A DNA stretch of 64,000 bases from NCBI RefSeq assembly GCF_002796605.1, contig NZ_CP024924.1, forward strand, positions 1 to 64,000, read 5' to 3'. This DNA comes from Sphingomonas psychrotolerans (lineage in GTDB: Bacteria; Pseudomonadota; Alphaproteobacteria; Sphingomonadales; Sphingomonadaceae). A model generated the notes under the pieces. That model was not told the origin of the DNA and searched no databases. It worked only from the letters and a program-made list of their open reading frames with translations. This document shows, one piece after another, positions 16,703 to 26,292 of the stretch. The position numbers and the translations under genes are program-made. Each line of letters starts with the position of its first letter. Within the stretch, counting starts at the first letter, position 1.

Positions 16703-19528
16703 TCATTCCCGCAACTTCGGATCCAGGAAAAAGCCCTTGTTATGGGACTCGCCGACCTCTTGCTGGACGTCGACCGAGCCTTGAATGCGGCTTGCTCGTC
16801 CGGCTTCAGCGACTGCCTTATCCTCGCTGATCGCCACTCTTCCGCCGGCAATGATTGCTGCAGCCGCCCCTGGGTCGCCCTTTCCTCGGTCGCCATGAAT
16901 GGCGTCGATCCCGTGAGGCCGATATGCCGCTCGCACATCACCTTCCCCGCCAACGCTGGTGCGACTGACATCGACTAGGTCGGGCTCCCGGAGGTTCGCG
17001 CTGATCTCCTGGCGGATATCGTCGCGCTTCGCCTGCGCCCACTGCGAGATCATCGCTGCGCGCACCTCCCGCTGATGATCTGACAGGACAGTCGACCAGA
17101 GCTCTGGCACATCCATGTTCGGATGCAGGGCTTGCTGCGCCCGATACCATTGCGAGAGATCCTGGCTCATGTTTTCGCTGAGCTGCATGCCGTGCGTCTC
17201 CGCATAGCTTGCATCCCTGGAGAGCGATTGCGACAGCTCCTCCATCTTACGTGCCGCCTCAGAGTAGGACTTCGCGCGGGCCAGAGAATCCTCGATGCCC
17301 TGGGACGATGACGAGGACGTTGAAGCCCGGCTGAACTCGCCAGAGCGTGCGTATGTGCCATCCGACGTGGAAGCGGACGAGGACACGCCGTGCTCGTCAC
17401 GGATGCTGCTCGACTGCGTGTTGGAGCTATCGCTCGAACGACTGTCCGAGGTTCCGTGCCGGAGCGAGTCCTGCTGCTGCCCACTTTTCTGCACGCTCCC
17501 ACTGACTCCTGGGAGCCGGCCGAGTAGCCTCGCGACGGTCCCGGGAGCGCCAGCCCGACCGCCACCTCCGGATCCGCCCCCACCGAGGCCGGCGGAAATT
17601 CCCCCGGTCACGGTGTCGAATGTTTGCGCCGACCTATCGTGCCCATTTGTTACGCTCAAGCTCTGCCCGGTCGACGAGCGATCATCAATGCCCTGGCTGC
17701 TCGATGATGATCGCCGATCGTTCTGCTCAATCGAGGTGTTGGCAGCCGTACCGCTGCTAGAATCGAAGCCTGAGCTGCGCTCGGTCGATGTTCCAAACGC
17801 GCTACGGTTCGTGTGCGTGCTGGTGAGGATCTCCTGTGCTGTATTTTCGAACGACTGTGCTTGGCGATGTGCCTGGCTCGCCATCTCGCGCCATTCTGAA
17901 ACAGTGCCCGTATTCATCGTCGGCGTGAAGCCGAGACGCGATATAGCGCCTCCCGTGTCGATTACGTCCTGGCCATTCCCGAACCCAGAGACGACGGCGC
18001 CATTGTCCTGTCGCCAGCCAATGCTCGGAGCGCCATCCATATAGCTTGCGGCAGTGGTCCACTGGTTACTCTGCCGCATGTTGGACGTCGCATTGGCCCA
18101 GCTCACGTTTCCATAGGAATAATTGCCGGTGGTCTGCTCGAGCGCTGCGGCCTCGGCTGCGTTCTGAGCCGGTGCCAGCATCGAGGTCGCCTGACCGGCG
18201 ATCGACATCGCACCGCGCGCCAAACCGGCTGCCAGAAACGGGATGCTCATCAACATGAAGCCCGCGATCGTCGCCGTCTCGCCATTGACGGCTGCGATCC
18301 CGGCATAGGTGCCGAGCGTCACGCCGCCACTGGCCACTCCGTTCGCGGCAGCCTCCGCGCGCGTCATGCAGATCATATGGAGGATCACGTAAAGCGGTCC
18401 CCACGCGGCGAGATAGAAAAACCCCATCGCATAGCCCTTGAGCGAGCCGAGACCGGTCTGTGGCATCAGGAACAAGGGGAAGATCACCGGGAACATCGCG
18501 AAGAAGACGACGGTCAACACGATGTTGAGGATCGGCACCCATGCCATCGCCTGCTGCGCGATCGAATTGTACGTGTTGCGAGCCTGAATATCGGCGCGCG
18601 TCTGCGCAAAGGTGTCGATCGTCGCCGCGCCCGAACCCCCCGCCATGCTGTTGCGAGCCTGCATGAAGGCGTTGATCGCCGTGTTCTGGCGCATCGAATC
18701 CGTGTAGCCGCTCGCCGATCCTGTGAAGGCCTGATTTGCGATCGGCAGATCGTGTTTGAGCTTGTCGGCTGCCAGCGTGTTGCTGAGCTTGGGGTAGAGC
18801 TCTTTGCCCCAGAGCGGCGTGTTGGCCTCGATCATCGGTGCCCATTGGGCATCGAGCATCTGATAGGCTTGCCTGCAGGTGACGATCGCGCTGCTGACCG
18901 TCCCGTCGCCCTGGCGCTCAAGCCACTCCTGCGAGCGCGCTTCCGATCCAGGTCCAATGTCTGTCCACAGATCCTTCGATTGGGCCAGCGTCGTGAGCGA
19001 TTTCTGATAAAGCATCACATCGCCGAAAAGGCACTTCTTGAAGTGATCTTCCAGGTTGGTCGAAAACTCGGCATCGCGAATGACAAAATTGCGTGTCGCG
19101 TCGAACAAGCGTGCACCATAGACCATGCCGTTCGTCGTGTAGTTGAGCTCGGCCGGCATGACGAAGACGGTTTCGGCGGTGCGCGTCAGCCAATCGCCGA
19201 TCTGGGTGGTGAAGCTGGCGAGAACGCCGAGCCCGAGCGGGACGTTCGCAACCGTCGCCGGAGCCAACGACGGGTTGATCCGATCGGTCACCTTGACGTC
19301 GATCGTCGGGACCATGAGGCACAGGTAGATCAGCGTCGACTGCAGGAACCAGTTCATCCAGACGCGGAAATTGAGGGTGAAGGCGACCACAAGAAGGGAG
19401 TAGATCAGACCCATCACCATCACGACGCGGATGAGTGATCGATAGCCCCCTCCCCCAGACCAGGCTGCGACGGCATTGAAGGTATTGACGAGGTACTCGC
19501 CGCCGCCGACCGTGAAGACCTCCAACAT
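16703..19528 (-). CDS. traG: F-type conjugal transfer protein TraG
   Basis: The gene encodes 941 residues, close to the 938 of F-plasmid TraG. The N-terminal half is the TraG_N domain with several membrane segments (near residues 35-55, 60-75, 340-360, 380-400 and 430-450). The C-terminal half is a large Ser/Gly/Gln-rich periplasmic region with low-complexity blocks around residues 560-760. TraG acts in pilus assembly and mating-pair stabilisation and, through its C-terminal part, in entry exclusion. It is the last gene of the transfer operon, 22 bases after traH. The low-complexity middle probably varies quickly between plasmids. Confidence 0.9.
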   Translation of the reverse strand: MLEVFTVGGGEYLVNTFNAVAAWSGGGGYRSLIRVVMVMGLIYSLLVVAFTLNFRVWMNWFLQSTLIYLCLMVPTIDVKVTDRINPSLAPATVANVPLGLGVLASFTTQIGDWLTRTAETVFVMPAELNYTTNGMVYGARLFDATRNFVIRDAEFSTNLEDHFKKCLFGDVMLYQKSLTTLAQSKDLWTDIGPGSEARSQEWLERQGDGTVSSAIVTCRQAYQMLDAQWAPMIEANTPLWGKELYPKLSNTLAADKLKHDLPIANQAFTGSASGYTDSMRQNTAINAFMQARNSMAGGSGAATIDTFAQTRADIQARNTYNSIAQQAMAWVPILNIVLTVVFFAMFPVIFPLFLMPQTGLGSLKGYAMGFFYLAAWGPLYVILHMICMTRAEAAANGVASGGVTLGTYAGIAAVNGETATIAGFMLMSIPFLAAGLARGAMSIAGQATSMLAPAQNAAEAAALEQTTGNYSYGNVSWANATSNMRQSNQWTTAASYMDGAPSIGWRQDNGAVVSGFGNGQDVIDTGGAISRLGFTPTMNTGTVSEWREMASQAHRQAQSFENTAQEILTSTHTNRSAFGTSTERSSGFDSSSGTAANTSIEQNDRRSSSSSQGIDDRSSTGQSLSVTNGHDRSAQTFDTVTGGISAGLGGGGSGGGGRAGAPGTVARLLGRLPGVSGSVQKSGQQQDSLRHGTSDSRSSDSSNTQSSSIRDEHGVSSSASTSDGTYARSGEFSRASTSSSSSQGIEDSLARAKSYSEAARKMEELSQSLSRDASYAETHGMQLSENMSQDLSQWYRAQQALHPNMDVPELWSTVLSDHQREVRAAMISQWAQAKRDDIRQEISANLREPDLVDVSRTSVGGEGDVRAAYRPHGIDAIHGDRGKGDPGAAAAIIAGGRVAISEDKAVAEAGRASRIQGSVDVQQEVGESHNKGFFLDPKLRE

Positions 19529-19550
19529 CGCCTAAGCCCCCTACCCCGTC

Positions 19551-21017
19551 TTACATGAGCCCCTGCGCGTTCAACCCGCGCGAAAAGTTGAGCGCCGACG
19601 ACATGCCGGGCGTCATCGAATTCTGCAGCGTGGACTCGAGCATGATGCTGCGGTTGATGATCTGCATCGTCACCTGCAGCTTGTTGTTGAGCTTGACGTC
19701 GCGCTGCGAGAATTTCTGCCGGGTTGCAGCGATCTGCTGCTTCCACTGCGTCGCCGTCGCCTGATCGAACGTCTGGTAGTGCGTCTGGGCTTGCTCGACG
19801 CGATCGAGCATGTTGTCCAACATGGCCGCCAGCAGGTCCACCGCCACGATCTCGGACAGGGTCTCGATCTCGCCGTCGGTCAGCGCGTAATGCGCATAGG
19901 CCTGTACCGCGAGGATCTTGTAGATGGGCACCGTGGCGATGTTGAGAAGCTGCTTCTCGGCCGCATCGAGCGCCGTGTCCGTTCGGATCTTGCCACTCAT
20001 CGTCTTGATCATGCCAGCTATGCGCGGCCGCAACGCAGCCGATGCCGGCACGGTCAGGGTCTGCTCCCCGACATCGTAACAGTCCGCGTCGTTGCACTTG
20101 AGCATCTTTACGGCCGGCGCATCCGCCGTCCCATCCAGCAGCGCGGTCACGACCGCCTCCTCGGCCGGGCCGAACATGACGACCTTCCCGCCCACTGTTG
20201 GGTCGGTCGAGGGCGTCGTCACCACGGTACCCACCAACGTCATGACATACTCGGAGAACGACTGATCGAAGGCGCCGAACTTCGCGGACTTCTTGAGCGC
20301 CTCCCAGGTGTAATTATGCGGCTCGCCGACGAGCTGGTCCTTCATGTTGCCATCGGTGTTGCCGGCGATCGTGGCATCGCGCTTGTTGCCATTGTTGCAG
20401 CCCTGGCGCGATGCCGCCCAGTCCGAGAAGACGCCCTGGCTGTTGCCGACGGCTTCGCAGATCGTGGAGCGTGTCGTTTCCATTTGCGGCCAGATACCGC
20501 CGACCAAGGCCTGCGCGGTTTCGCAGCTCGAGATGTTCATCTGGTTGAGGAGCTGCGCCTTCTGGCTGAACTCATCCATCACCTTCCCAATCTCAGGCGA
20601 GACGGAATCGATCGCCAGCTTGAAAGCGAAACCGAGCGCGTTGTTGGCGGTCGCCTTCAGCATCGCGACGATTTCCGACGCGTTGATGAACGAAAAGCTG
20701 CCGCTGAAAAGGTCGATGCCGCCGCAACCGGCGCGGGCGCTTGGGAGCTGCAGATTGAAAGGCGAGACGCTCTTCTGCGGGAAGCGGGTCCACACATTGC
20801 CGAGTGAGTAATAGCCGGCCGACTGACCCTGGAACGCGGTCGGGCCCGTGACATTCGCGGCGCCCCCTGCATCGTTGAAGAAGCTGTTCATTTGGCCCGC
20901 GACGTCGGCGTGGGCGACGCCGACCAGCGCGAAATGCGAGGCGGCGATCAGCCCAAGCCACGCTGCGGCTCTGCGGCGGAAAGCGCGAACCCTCCCCCTC
21001 CCTGCTTGCGGTCCCAT
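19551..21017 (-). CDS. traH: F-type conjugal transfer protein TraH
   Basis: The gene encodes 488 residues (F TraH has 458). A signal peptide ends near residue 38 (VGVAHA-DV). The mature protein begins with QMNSFFNDAGGAANVTGPTA and has RAGCGGIDLFSGSFSFI near residue 95, both typical of TraH, then paired cysteines (SSCETAQ, STICEAVG) and a coiled-coil-rich C-terminus. TraH is a periplasmic/outer-membrane component of the pilus-extension complex with TraF, TraU, TraW and TrbI. Its start overlaps the traF stop (TGATG). Confidence 0.92.
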   Translation of the reverse strand: MGPQAGRGRVRAFRRRAAAWLGLIAASHFALVGVAHADVAGQMNSFFNDAGGAANVTGPTAFQGQSAGYYSLGNVWTRFPQKSVSPFNLQLPSARAGCGGIDLFSGSFSFINASEIVAMLKATANNALGFAFKLAIDSVSPEIGKVMDEFSQKAQLLNQMNISSCETAQALVGGIWPQMETTRSTICEAVGNSQGVFSDWAASRQGCNNGNKRDATIAGNTDGNMKDQLVGEPHNYTWEALKKSAKFGAFDQSFSEYVMTLVGTVVTTPSTDPTVGGKVVMFGPAEEAVVTALLDGTADAPAVKMLKCNDADCYDVGEQTLTVPASAALRPRIAGMIKTMSGKIRTDTALDAAEKQLLNIATVPIYKILAVQAYAHYALTDGEIETLSEIVAVDLLAAMLDNMLDRVEQAQTHYQTFDQATATQWKQQIAATRQKFSQRDVKLNNKLQVTMQIINRSIMLESTLQNSMTPGMSSALNFSRGLNAQGLM

Positions 21018-21844
21018 CAGTAGTCGCTCCCCACCTTGGTGTTGGTCAGCATGAAGATCCGATCCATGATCTCGTCGGCGCTGAGCACGCCATATCCGAC
21101 GGGGATCGTCCGCTTGGTCTGGGTGTCGAAAAGAACGAGTGCCGGCGTCTCGTTGCCCGGGACTCCCATCCGGGAGCGCTGGCCGGAATCGACGACATAG
21201 TTCGGGAAGTCGCGACTAGGTCCGCCATCCATCGACACCGCCATCACCGACATGCGGTGACTATCGGTCACCGAGCGCAGGATCGGCGCGAACACCTCGC
21301 AGGCGCCACAGCTTTGCGCATAGAAGTAGAACAGCCCGTAGCGCTGCCCGAGGCTCGTAAGCACCGCGTCGCGATCCGCCTTGCGGTTGTCGAGCCACAG
21401 GCGCTTGCCGACCGTAGAGACCGGCCGCTGCAGCGTGTAGTCGAGGTCCGGGTTCTGCCAGAGGGCGCGTTGCCAGGTGTCGGAAAAGGTCGATGCCCGG
21501 TCGAGCTGTTCGCGCTGGAACCGCACATAGGCGATGACGTTCGCCTCGGTCGGTTCGAGGATCGCGCGCGCTTTCAGCTCGTCCAGCTGCTTGGTGATCG
21601 CGGCCACCCGCTGGGCAGCGCTCGTCTCCGGCGCAGGTGCCGCGTTCGCAGTGCTTCCAGGGGGCTTCGGACGAGTACAATAGAACCACTGCCCGAGCTT
21701 GCGCTCGCCGCAATAGAACTCGTCCGGCAGGTCCTGCTCAATCGCGTCTCGGGCAGCAGTCGTCTCCTGAGCACGGGCGGGCGCGGCTGCCCCGAGCGGT
21801 GACAGGGCCAGCAGAAGCATCGAAAGCCTAGCGTTTCGGGTCAT
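21017..21844 (-). CDS. traF: conjugal transfer protein TraF, thioredoxin-like
   Basis: The gene encodes 275 residues (F TraF has 247). A signal peptide ends at about residue 25 (APARAQ). FYCGERKLGQWFYC near residue 45 is characteristic of TraF. The thioredoxin-like domain has LFYFYAQSCGACEVFAPIL with a CGAC redox pair and a cis-Pro region in GVPGNETPALVLFD. F TraF lacks a full CxxC, so this version may be an active oxidoreductase for the Cys-rich TraN, TraU and TraH. It overlaps the small gene before it by 17 bases and traH after it. Confidence 0.9.
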   Translation of the reverse strand: MTRNARLSMLLLALSPLGAAAPARAQETTAARDAIEQDLPDEFYCGERKLGQWFYCTRPKPPGSTANAAPAPETSAAQRVAAITKQLDELKARAILEPTEANVIAYVRFQREQLDRASTFSDTWQRALWQNPDLDYTLQRPVSTVGKRLWLDNRKADRDAVLTSLGQRYGLFYFYAQSCGACEVFAPILRSVTDSHRMSVMAVSMDGGPSRDFPNYVVDSGQRSRMGVPGNETPALVLFDTQTKRTIPVGYGVLSADEIMDRIFMLTNTKVGSDY

Positions 21845-22064
21845 CTTCTATCGTCCTTTCGTCATCGACTTGAGGTTGCGCGGAGGGAGGTTGGGTGAGG
21901 AGGGAGGGGTTAGCGCTCGATCTGAACGTTAGGTGCAGACAGCAGTCGAACCCATTTGGGACGCGCGACCGGGCGCAGCCGGGGCTCGCTGGGGTGGCAG
22001 GTGGCGCCGGGACCGTCTGGAGCAACAGGAGCGCCAGGATGGTGGACGCTTCAAAGAGGACCAT
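21828..22064 (-). CDS. small hypothetical protein between traN and traF
   Basis: The gene encodes 78 residues: a hydrophobic N-terminus (ILALLLLQTVPAPP) that could be a signal or anchor, two cysteines (SPGCARS, DCCLHL) and an acidic C-terminus (DDERTIEDDPKR). Its start overlaps the previous gene by 14 bases and its stop overlaps the traF ATG by 17. This tight coupling is the main argument that it is translated. In F the position is occupied by trbE or trbA-like small genes, but I see no homology. Confidence 0.5.
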   Translation of the reverse strand: MVLFEASTILALLLLQTVPAPPATPASPGCARSRVPNGFDCCLHLTFRSSANPSLLTQPPSAQPQVDDERTIEDDPKR

Positions 22065-22443
22065 TGTCCAGCTCCCCTTTCGTTAGCCTAAGCACTGACA
22101 TCATCAGCGCGACGTCGATCAGGCGCGTGCCCTGGTCGAGCATCCGGATGACACCGTTCATCAAGGCACCGGTGACACGGCGGCCCTCCTCAGCCGCCGA
22201 CAGGCCGCCGCCGACCGCGCTTAACCAGCCTCGGTTGACCATGTTGGCCGTGGCGGCCTTCACTTCATCGGGCGCTACACGGCATTCGAACCAACCGCCC
22301 AGTCGCTCGGCCAAGACATCGGTGCCGATAGGCTTTATCGCGCGATAGGTGGCGAGGAAGATCGCCAACTCGAAGACCGTCATCGCCCAATCGCATGGGG
22401 GACCGTCGCCTGAGCCAAGAAGATTACTTGCCGTGGAGATCAT
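22051..22443 (-). CDS. hypothetical protein in the transfer operon
   Basis: The gene encodes 130 residues from the ATG at 22443, which overlaps the end of traN by 20 bases; another ATG at 22383 is possible. MTVFELAIFLATYRAIKP is followed by DVLAERLGGWFECRVAP and ANMVNRGWLS, which resembles a winged-helix fold (helix, recognition helix, wing). The C-terminus is helical. A winged-helix regulator inside the operon could modulate expression, but the family is not recognised. Confidence 0.6.
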   Translation of the reverse strand: MISTASNLLGSGDGPPCDWAMTVFELAIFLATYRAIKPIGTDVLAERLGGWFECRVAPDEVKAATANMVNRGWLSAVGGGLSAAEEGRRVTGALMNGVIRMLDQGTRLIDVALMMSVLRLTKGELDNGPL

Positions 22444-24256
22444 AATAAGCCTGAATCTTGTCCTGGATGTCGGACATCGTCTGGACCTCGTCGGGCAGCT
22501 TCGCTGCGTCCATGAAGTCAGCATAAACCTCGGTGAAATCCATCACGGACAGGTCGAGTGACGCGAACTCATCGATTGTGAAGCCTTGGCACTGCTCCTT
22601 CTTGGCGCTGGCCCACGGCTTGTTCAGCTGCACGCGACCCTGCTCCTGAAGGACCCGCGACAGCTTGCTCTCGAAACAACAAAAGGCAGTCCGCTTGGTC
22701 TTGCAGATCCCGAGGAAGCTCGAAGAGCAGTAGGTGCCGACATTGTGGCAGAAGCCCATCCGGTCCCTGATATCGAGCTTCATCTCGTCCTGGGAGCAGG
22801 CGAACAGCACGAGAAATGGGGTTGCGAAGGCAGCTATGGCGGCTGGGCCACCGGCCAGTGCCGCAGCGCCGGCCGCCACGGGCACCGCACCGGAGACCTT
22901 GCCAGCGCAACAATTTATTAGGCCGAAGACCGGCTTGTGGCAGGTCTCGCGCTTGCCGCTGAAAACCCTGAGATCAGCTTCGTTGAACTCCTTGCCCGCC
23001 TGATCCAACGCATGGAGCCCAACCAGTGCGTCCCTGAACTCTGTTGAGGCTTCACGGACGATCGGTTCGCAGTCTCCGTTGATGCAGTAGACGTCGTTCC
23101 CGCAGATATACTGCTGATCGCCCGGCGCGGTGCTGCTCGGGGTCGGGCATTTGTATATCTTCTCGGAAACCTTGCACGGTCCGCTCTGCGGATCATCGAG
23201 GCATTCGTCGCGCAGATAGCTGCACTGCCGGTTGTTCTCGAGATCCGAGCAGTCATTGGCCTGACTGAACTGGTGGCAGCTATAGCTACGCTCCCAGTTC
23301 CAGCACGCGCGGGTTACAGCGACGCCATTTATCGTCCGGGTGGTGGGCTCCGGGTCCACACAGGTCTCAGAGGCAAGTTCGCAGGTTTGCGCGGCGGTCG
23401 CCGCGTTGCACATGCTCTCGTCGCGGCGCTCGTTGACGAGCTGCCCGACCGTCTCCTCGCTGTAGGGCCTGGCGACGGCGGCGCTGTCGCATTCATAGGT
23501 GATGACCTCACCCTCTTCGACGTCGGGCTCGGTGCAGAAGCGCGGATTGCCCTGGCGGCAGACATCATAGCGCACCGTCTCCCGTGAACGCTCACGGCAC
23601 ACACCGGCCTGGACCGGCGCGTTGAAGGCAGGGACGCAGCGCTGGTTTCGATTGTCACCGCCTTGCGCGGCCGACCTCGACCAGTTCTCGCAGGTGTAGA
23701 TATATTTCGTCGTGCCAGGCGTGACGTCGACAATCAGGGGCGTCCTGCAGACTGCCGTGCTCTCATCGACCTTGGTCCCGCTGTTGCAGCTTGCCTCGTA
23801 ATAGCCTTCCGTCCCGCTGCCCGGGGGCAGCGGCGTGCAGGTTCCGGATCCCGAGGAGATATTCTGCCCGTCGAGATAGGCGGTCGGATCGTTCTCAACC
23901 GTCGTCGCGCGGTTGGTCGTCGCCAAAATTTCGGCGTTGGTGAAGGTGGGGCGCGTCCGATCCGCGTCGGTCGCCACGCGGTAGCTCTGATCGGTGGATT
24001 TCATGGCCTGCGCATCGGCGACCAGCTTGTCAGGATCGTCGAAATAGGTGGTCTGAGGCTGGCTGGGCCCCGTGTACCCTGGCACCGCCTGCGCCTGGGC
24101 GTCGCTCGACGGCACCAACGAGCTGTCGTTGCGCTTGTCCTGCGCCATCGCCTTGCCCTCGGCGCGCGCTTGCTCGATGGTCATCTGCTGCGCCGCCACT
24201 GGTTCGGCGACGATCAGCACGGCGCACAGGCCAGAGATGAAACGGCGCGCGATCAC
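22424..24256 (-). CDS. traN: mating-pair stabilisation protein TraN
   Basis: The gene encodes 610 residues (F TraN has 602). A signal peptide ends near residue 22 (AEPVAAQQ). The mature protein is very rich in cysteine from about residue 135 to 420 (for example YTCENWSRS, NDCSDLENNRQCSYLRDEC, GNDVYCINGDCEP) and again near the C-terminus (NCCAGK, YCSSSFLGICKTKR, FCCFES). TraN is the outer-membrane adhesin that stabilises mating pairs by binding recipient surface proteins; its many disulphides explain the DsbC-like and TraF-like genes in the operon. Its ATG overlaps the trbC stop. Confidence 0.92.
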   Translation of the reverse strand: MIARRFISGLCAVLIVAEPVAAQQMTIEQARAEGKAMAQDKRNDSSLVPSSDAQAQAVPGYTGPSQPQTTYFDDPDKLVADAQAMKSTDQSYRVATDADRTRPTFTNAEILATTNRATTVENDPTAYLDGQNISSGSGTCTPLPPGSGTEGYYEASCNSGTKVDESTAVCRTPLIVDVTPGTTKYIYTCENWSRSAAQGGDNRNQRCVPAFNAPVQAGVCRERSRETVRYDVCRQGNPRFCTEPDVEEGEVITYECDSAAVARPYSEETVGQLVNERRDESMCNAATAAQTCELASETCVDPEPTTRTINGVAVTRACWNWERSYSCHQFSQANDCSDLENNRQCSYLRDECLDDPQSGPCKVSEKIYKCPTPSSTAPGDQQYICGNDVYCINGDCEPIVREASTEFRDALVGLHALDQAGKEFNEADLRVFSGKRETCHKPVFGLINCCAGKVSGAVPVAAGAAALAGGPAAIAAFATPFLVLFACSQDEMKLDIRDRMGFCHNVGTYCSSSFLGICKTKRTAFCCFESKLSRVLQEQGRVQLNKPWASAKKEQCQGFTIDEFASLDLSVMDFTEVYADFMDAAKLPDEVQTMSDIQDKIQAYYDLHGK

Positions 24257-24996
24257 GGGCGCGCGCGCTTCATGTTCGAAAGCGCAACACCTGCCACCCG
24301 TGCACCTGGACCGTTCCCGCCGGCGAAGGTGGAGAGCGCATAGTCGACGGTCACGTTGCCAACCATGCGATCAAAGGGCGGCAGCTTCGTTGTGCACGAG
24401 AAGCCAGCGCACAGATCGAAATCCGAAGAAACGGTCACATAGGTCGGCACCGCCTGAACATCGAAGGCGCGGAAAAGCCGCGGATCGATGCCGATGCTGG
24501 CGAACTGACCCTGTTCGACCACCTTGCTGATCCGCGCGACAAACTCCTTTGCCGAATTATTGGGGAAGCCTCGAAACACGACCACCCCGCCAGCGCTGGC
24601 CGTATCGCGGACCATCTGCTTGAGCGCGGCATCGGGCATCGACAGGCTGGCAAAGGCGATGAACTGCGGCGCTTCCCCGCTCCGCCCGCTGACGTTTTTC
24701 GCCGCCCCCTGCACGATCTCGTCGAAATCCACGGCGCCCGCGGGACCCTTGGGAAGGTCGGTCGAGGCAACGCGTCGCATATTTTCGGTGCCGGCTTCGC
24801 GGATGGTCACCGCCTCTTGGCGGAATTGGTCGCCGCGATCCTTCACCTGCTCGACAAACGCCTGCGCATCGGCCGCGAGATCGGCCGCGCGTTTTTTTAC
24901 GGCCTGGACATCGACGCCGTCGACGGTCTGCGCGAGGACCGCCGAGATAGTGGCCGTTCCGACAAGGGCCAGGATGCCCATGGTGAGAAGGCGCAT
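24253..24996 (-). CDS. trbC: F-type pilin assembly protein TrbC
   Basis: The gene encodes 247 residues starting at the ATG at 24996; the frame is open upstream. A signal peptide covers about residues 1-23. The TrbC_Ftype domain is visible as FIAFASLSMPDAALKQMV, GGVVVFRGFPNNS, IDPRLFRAFDVQAVPTYV and CAGFSC. The fold is thioredoxin-like without a CxxC. It works in the periplasm in F-pilus assembly with TraW, with which it is fused in some plasmids. It starts 10 bases after traU and its stop overlaps traN (ATGA). Confidence 0.9.
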   Translation of the reverse strand: MRLLTMGILALVGTATISAVLAQTVDGVDVQAVKKRAADLAADAQAFVEQVKDRGDQFRQEAVTIREAGTENMRRVASTDLPKGPAGAVDFDEIVQGAAKNVSGRSGEAPQFIAFASLSMPDAALKQMVRDTASAGGVVVFRGFPNNSAKEFVARISKVVEQGQFASIGIDPRLFRAFDVQAVPTYVTVSSDFDLCAGFSCTTKLPPFDRMVGNVTVDYALSTFAGGNGPGARVAGVALSNMKRARP

Positions 24997-25006
24997 CGCA
25001 AATCCC

Positions 25007-26023
25007 CTAGAGCACGCAGCAGTTGCGCTTGCGCCAGACGAGGTAGCCCATGTCCTCGCCGCCGGCGGGATAGGCACGCCCCGCGTCGGGCGGCATGGTG
25101 GAGGCCCCGATCGCGGAGCAGGCAAAGCGGCCACTCACAGTCGGGATCGGATTGACCATCTGGAAGCGGTATTGCTGCTTCCGCATGATCGGCATGAGGT
25201 ACTTCTTGCAGAGCCCCGCAGATCCCATCGTGCCCCAGGCGAGCGCCTCGCGATGCATCTTGAACGCGAAGCGCGACAGCGCGAGCCGCGAGGATTGGAC
25301 ATGCCCAATCGATGCCGGGATGTTGCCGTTGAGCGGATACATCGGGCCTTGGCAGCCCGCGCACCAGAAGAGCGGATCGAGCGGCAGGCCTACGGTGCTG
25401 GCGATGCAATCGCCCGCGCAGGCCGCCTGCGCGATCGGATTGGCAAAGACGATCGCTTCTGGATTGATCAACGCGGCGAGCGAGTCATCCTGCCAAAGCG
25501 GATCGACCTCGGTCATATAGGCGATGTCGAACGACGCCTGCTCAAAGCAGACAAAGTCCGTCAGGATCTCCATCCAGTAAAGCAGTGGGTAGACGTACCA
25601 GTGGACATGCCACTTGGCGGTGCTTTGCGAGCGGCCGCCGACCATCGACGGGCCGGCCAGGTAGCCCTGACCGATATCGAAGCCCGGCGCGATCCGGATG
25701 CCGCCGAGATTGGGGAAGCACCACGGCTTCATCGTCACGTCGGCAAGGCGCGCCGGCTCCCAGAACCCGACCGAAATGCCGATGCGTGGCAGCGGGTCGG
25801 CGCAGGCGCAGATCGGCGACGGAGGATTGCTGGGGTCCGGCCGGTTGCTCGGCCAAATCTTCAGGCCCCCGACCGAGAGTGGAAACAGGCACGACCAGCA
25901 GACGTCCGTAATCGGATTGACGAACTTGCCATGGCATGTCGGCGCCGCCTCGGCTTTTGGCGAGAGGGCAAAGGCCAATACCAGGATCAGCAGGCCCCCG
26001 AATGAGTATCGCAGCGTACGCAT
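25007..26023 (-). CDS. traU: conjugal transfer protein TraU
   Basis: The gene encodes 338 residues (F TraU has 330). A signal peptide ends at about residue 25 (PKAEAAP). The mature protein has TCHGKFVNPITDVCWSCLFP, CACADPLPRIGISVGFWEP, KPWCFPNLGG and FWCAGCQGPMYP, all standard Cys-containing blocks of TraU. It is a periplasmic protein needed for DNA transfer more than for pilus formation in F. The start is the ATG at 26023, 2 bases after the stop of the small gene before it. Confidence 0.93.
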   Translation of the reverse strand: MRTLRYSFGGLLILVLAFALSPKAEAAPTCHGKFVNPITDVCWSCLFPLSVGGLKIWPSNRPDPSNPPSPICACADPLPRIGISVGFWEPARLADVTMKPWCFPNLGGIRIAPGFDIGQGYLAGPSMVGGRSQSTAKWHVHWYVYPLLYWMEILTDFVCFEQASFDIAYMTEVDPLWQDDSLAALINPEAIVFANPIAQAACAGDCIASTVGLPLDPLFWCAGCQGPMYPLNGNIPASIGHVQSSRLALSRFAFKMHREALAWGTMGSAGLCKKYLMPIMRKQQYRFQMVNPIPTVSGRFACSAIGASTMPPDAGRAYPAGGEDMGYLVWRKRNCCVL

Positions 26024-26025
26024 CA

Positions 26026-26292
26026 CTAGGCGCTCCCTCCGGCGTCGAGAAAGGCGGTGTCCGCGCGGTGTTTCCGAACGAGGTAGAACGCCGTCCAGGT
26101 GACCGTTATGAAGAGGAGCATCGCTGCCGCCAGCGGCGCGAGGCGGCCGACTGCACGATGGAACGGCGTAAACAGCCCCACCACCAGCGCGGATGACAGG
26201 CACAAGACCTGCCAGGTCAGCCGCAGCCGGCGAAGCGACGGTGTCTCGGGCGCTGCCATCGGCGTGCGCAGCAAGTCGAGCCAGAGGGGCAT
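26026..26292 (-). CDS. small two-helix membrane protein between traW and traU
   Basis: The gene encodes 88 residues with two membrane segments (about 25-43, WQVLCLSSALVVGLF; about 50-70, LAPLAAAMLLFITVTW), a cytoplasmic-type basic N-terminus and a polar tail. Its ATG overlaps the traW stop (TGATG) and it ends 2 bases before traU, so it is part of the operon. F has no clear equivalent at this position. It may be a plasmid-specific accessory of the pilus machinery. Confidence 0.6.
   Translation of the reverse strand: MPLWLDLLRTPMAAPETPSLRRLRLTWQVLCLSSALVVGLFTPFHRAVGRLAPLAAAMLLFITVTWTAFYLVRKHRADTAFLDAGGSA

Noticed and set aside
18377..19438. Plus-strand frame of 353 codons opposite traG
   Set aside because: Antisense shadow; composition is Arg/His/Glu-rich and has no start signal.
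24524..26005. Plus-strand frame of 493 codons opposite trbC and traU
   Set aside because: Antisense shadow of two unmistakable transfer genes.
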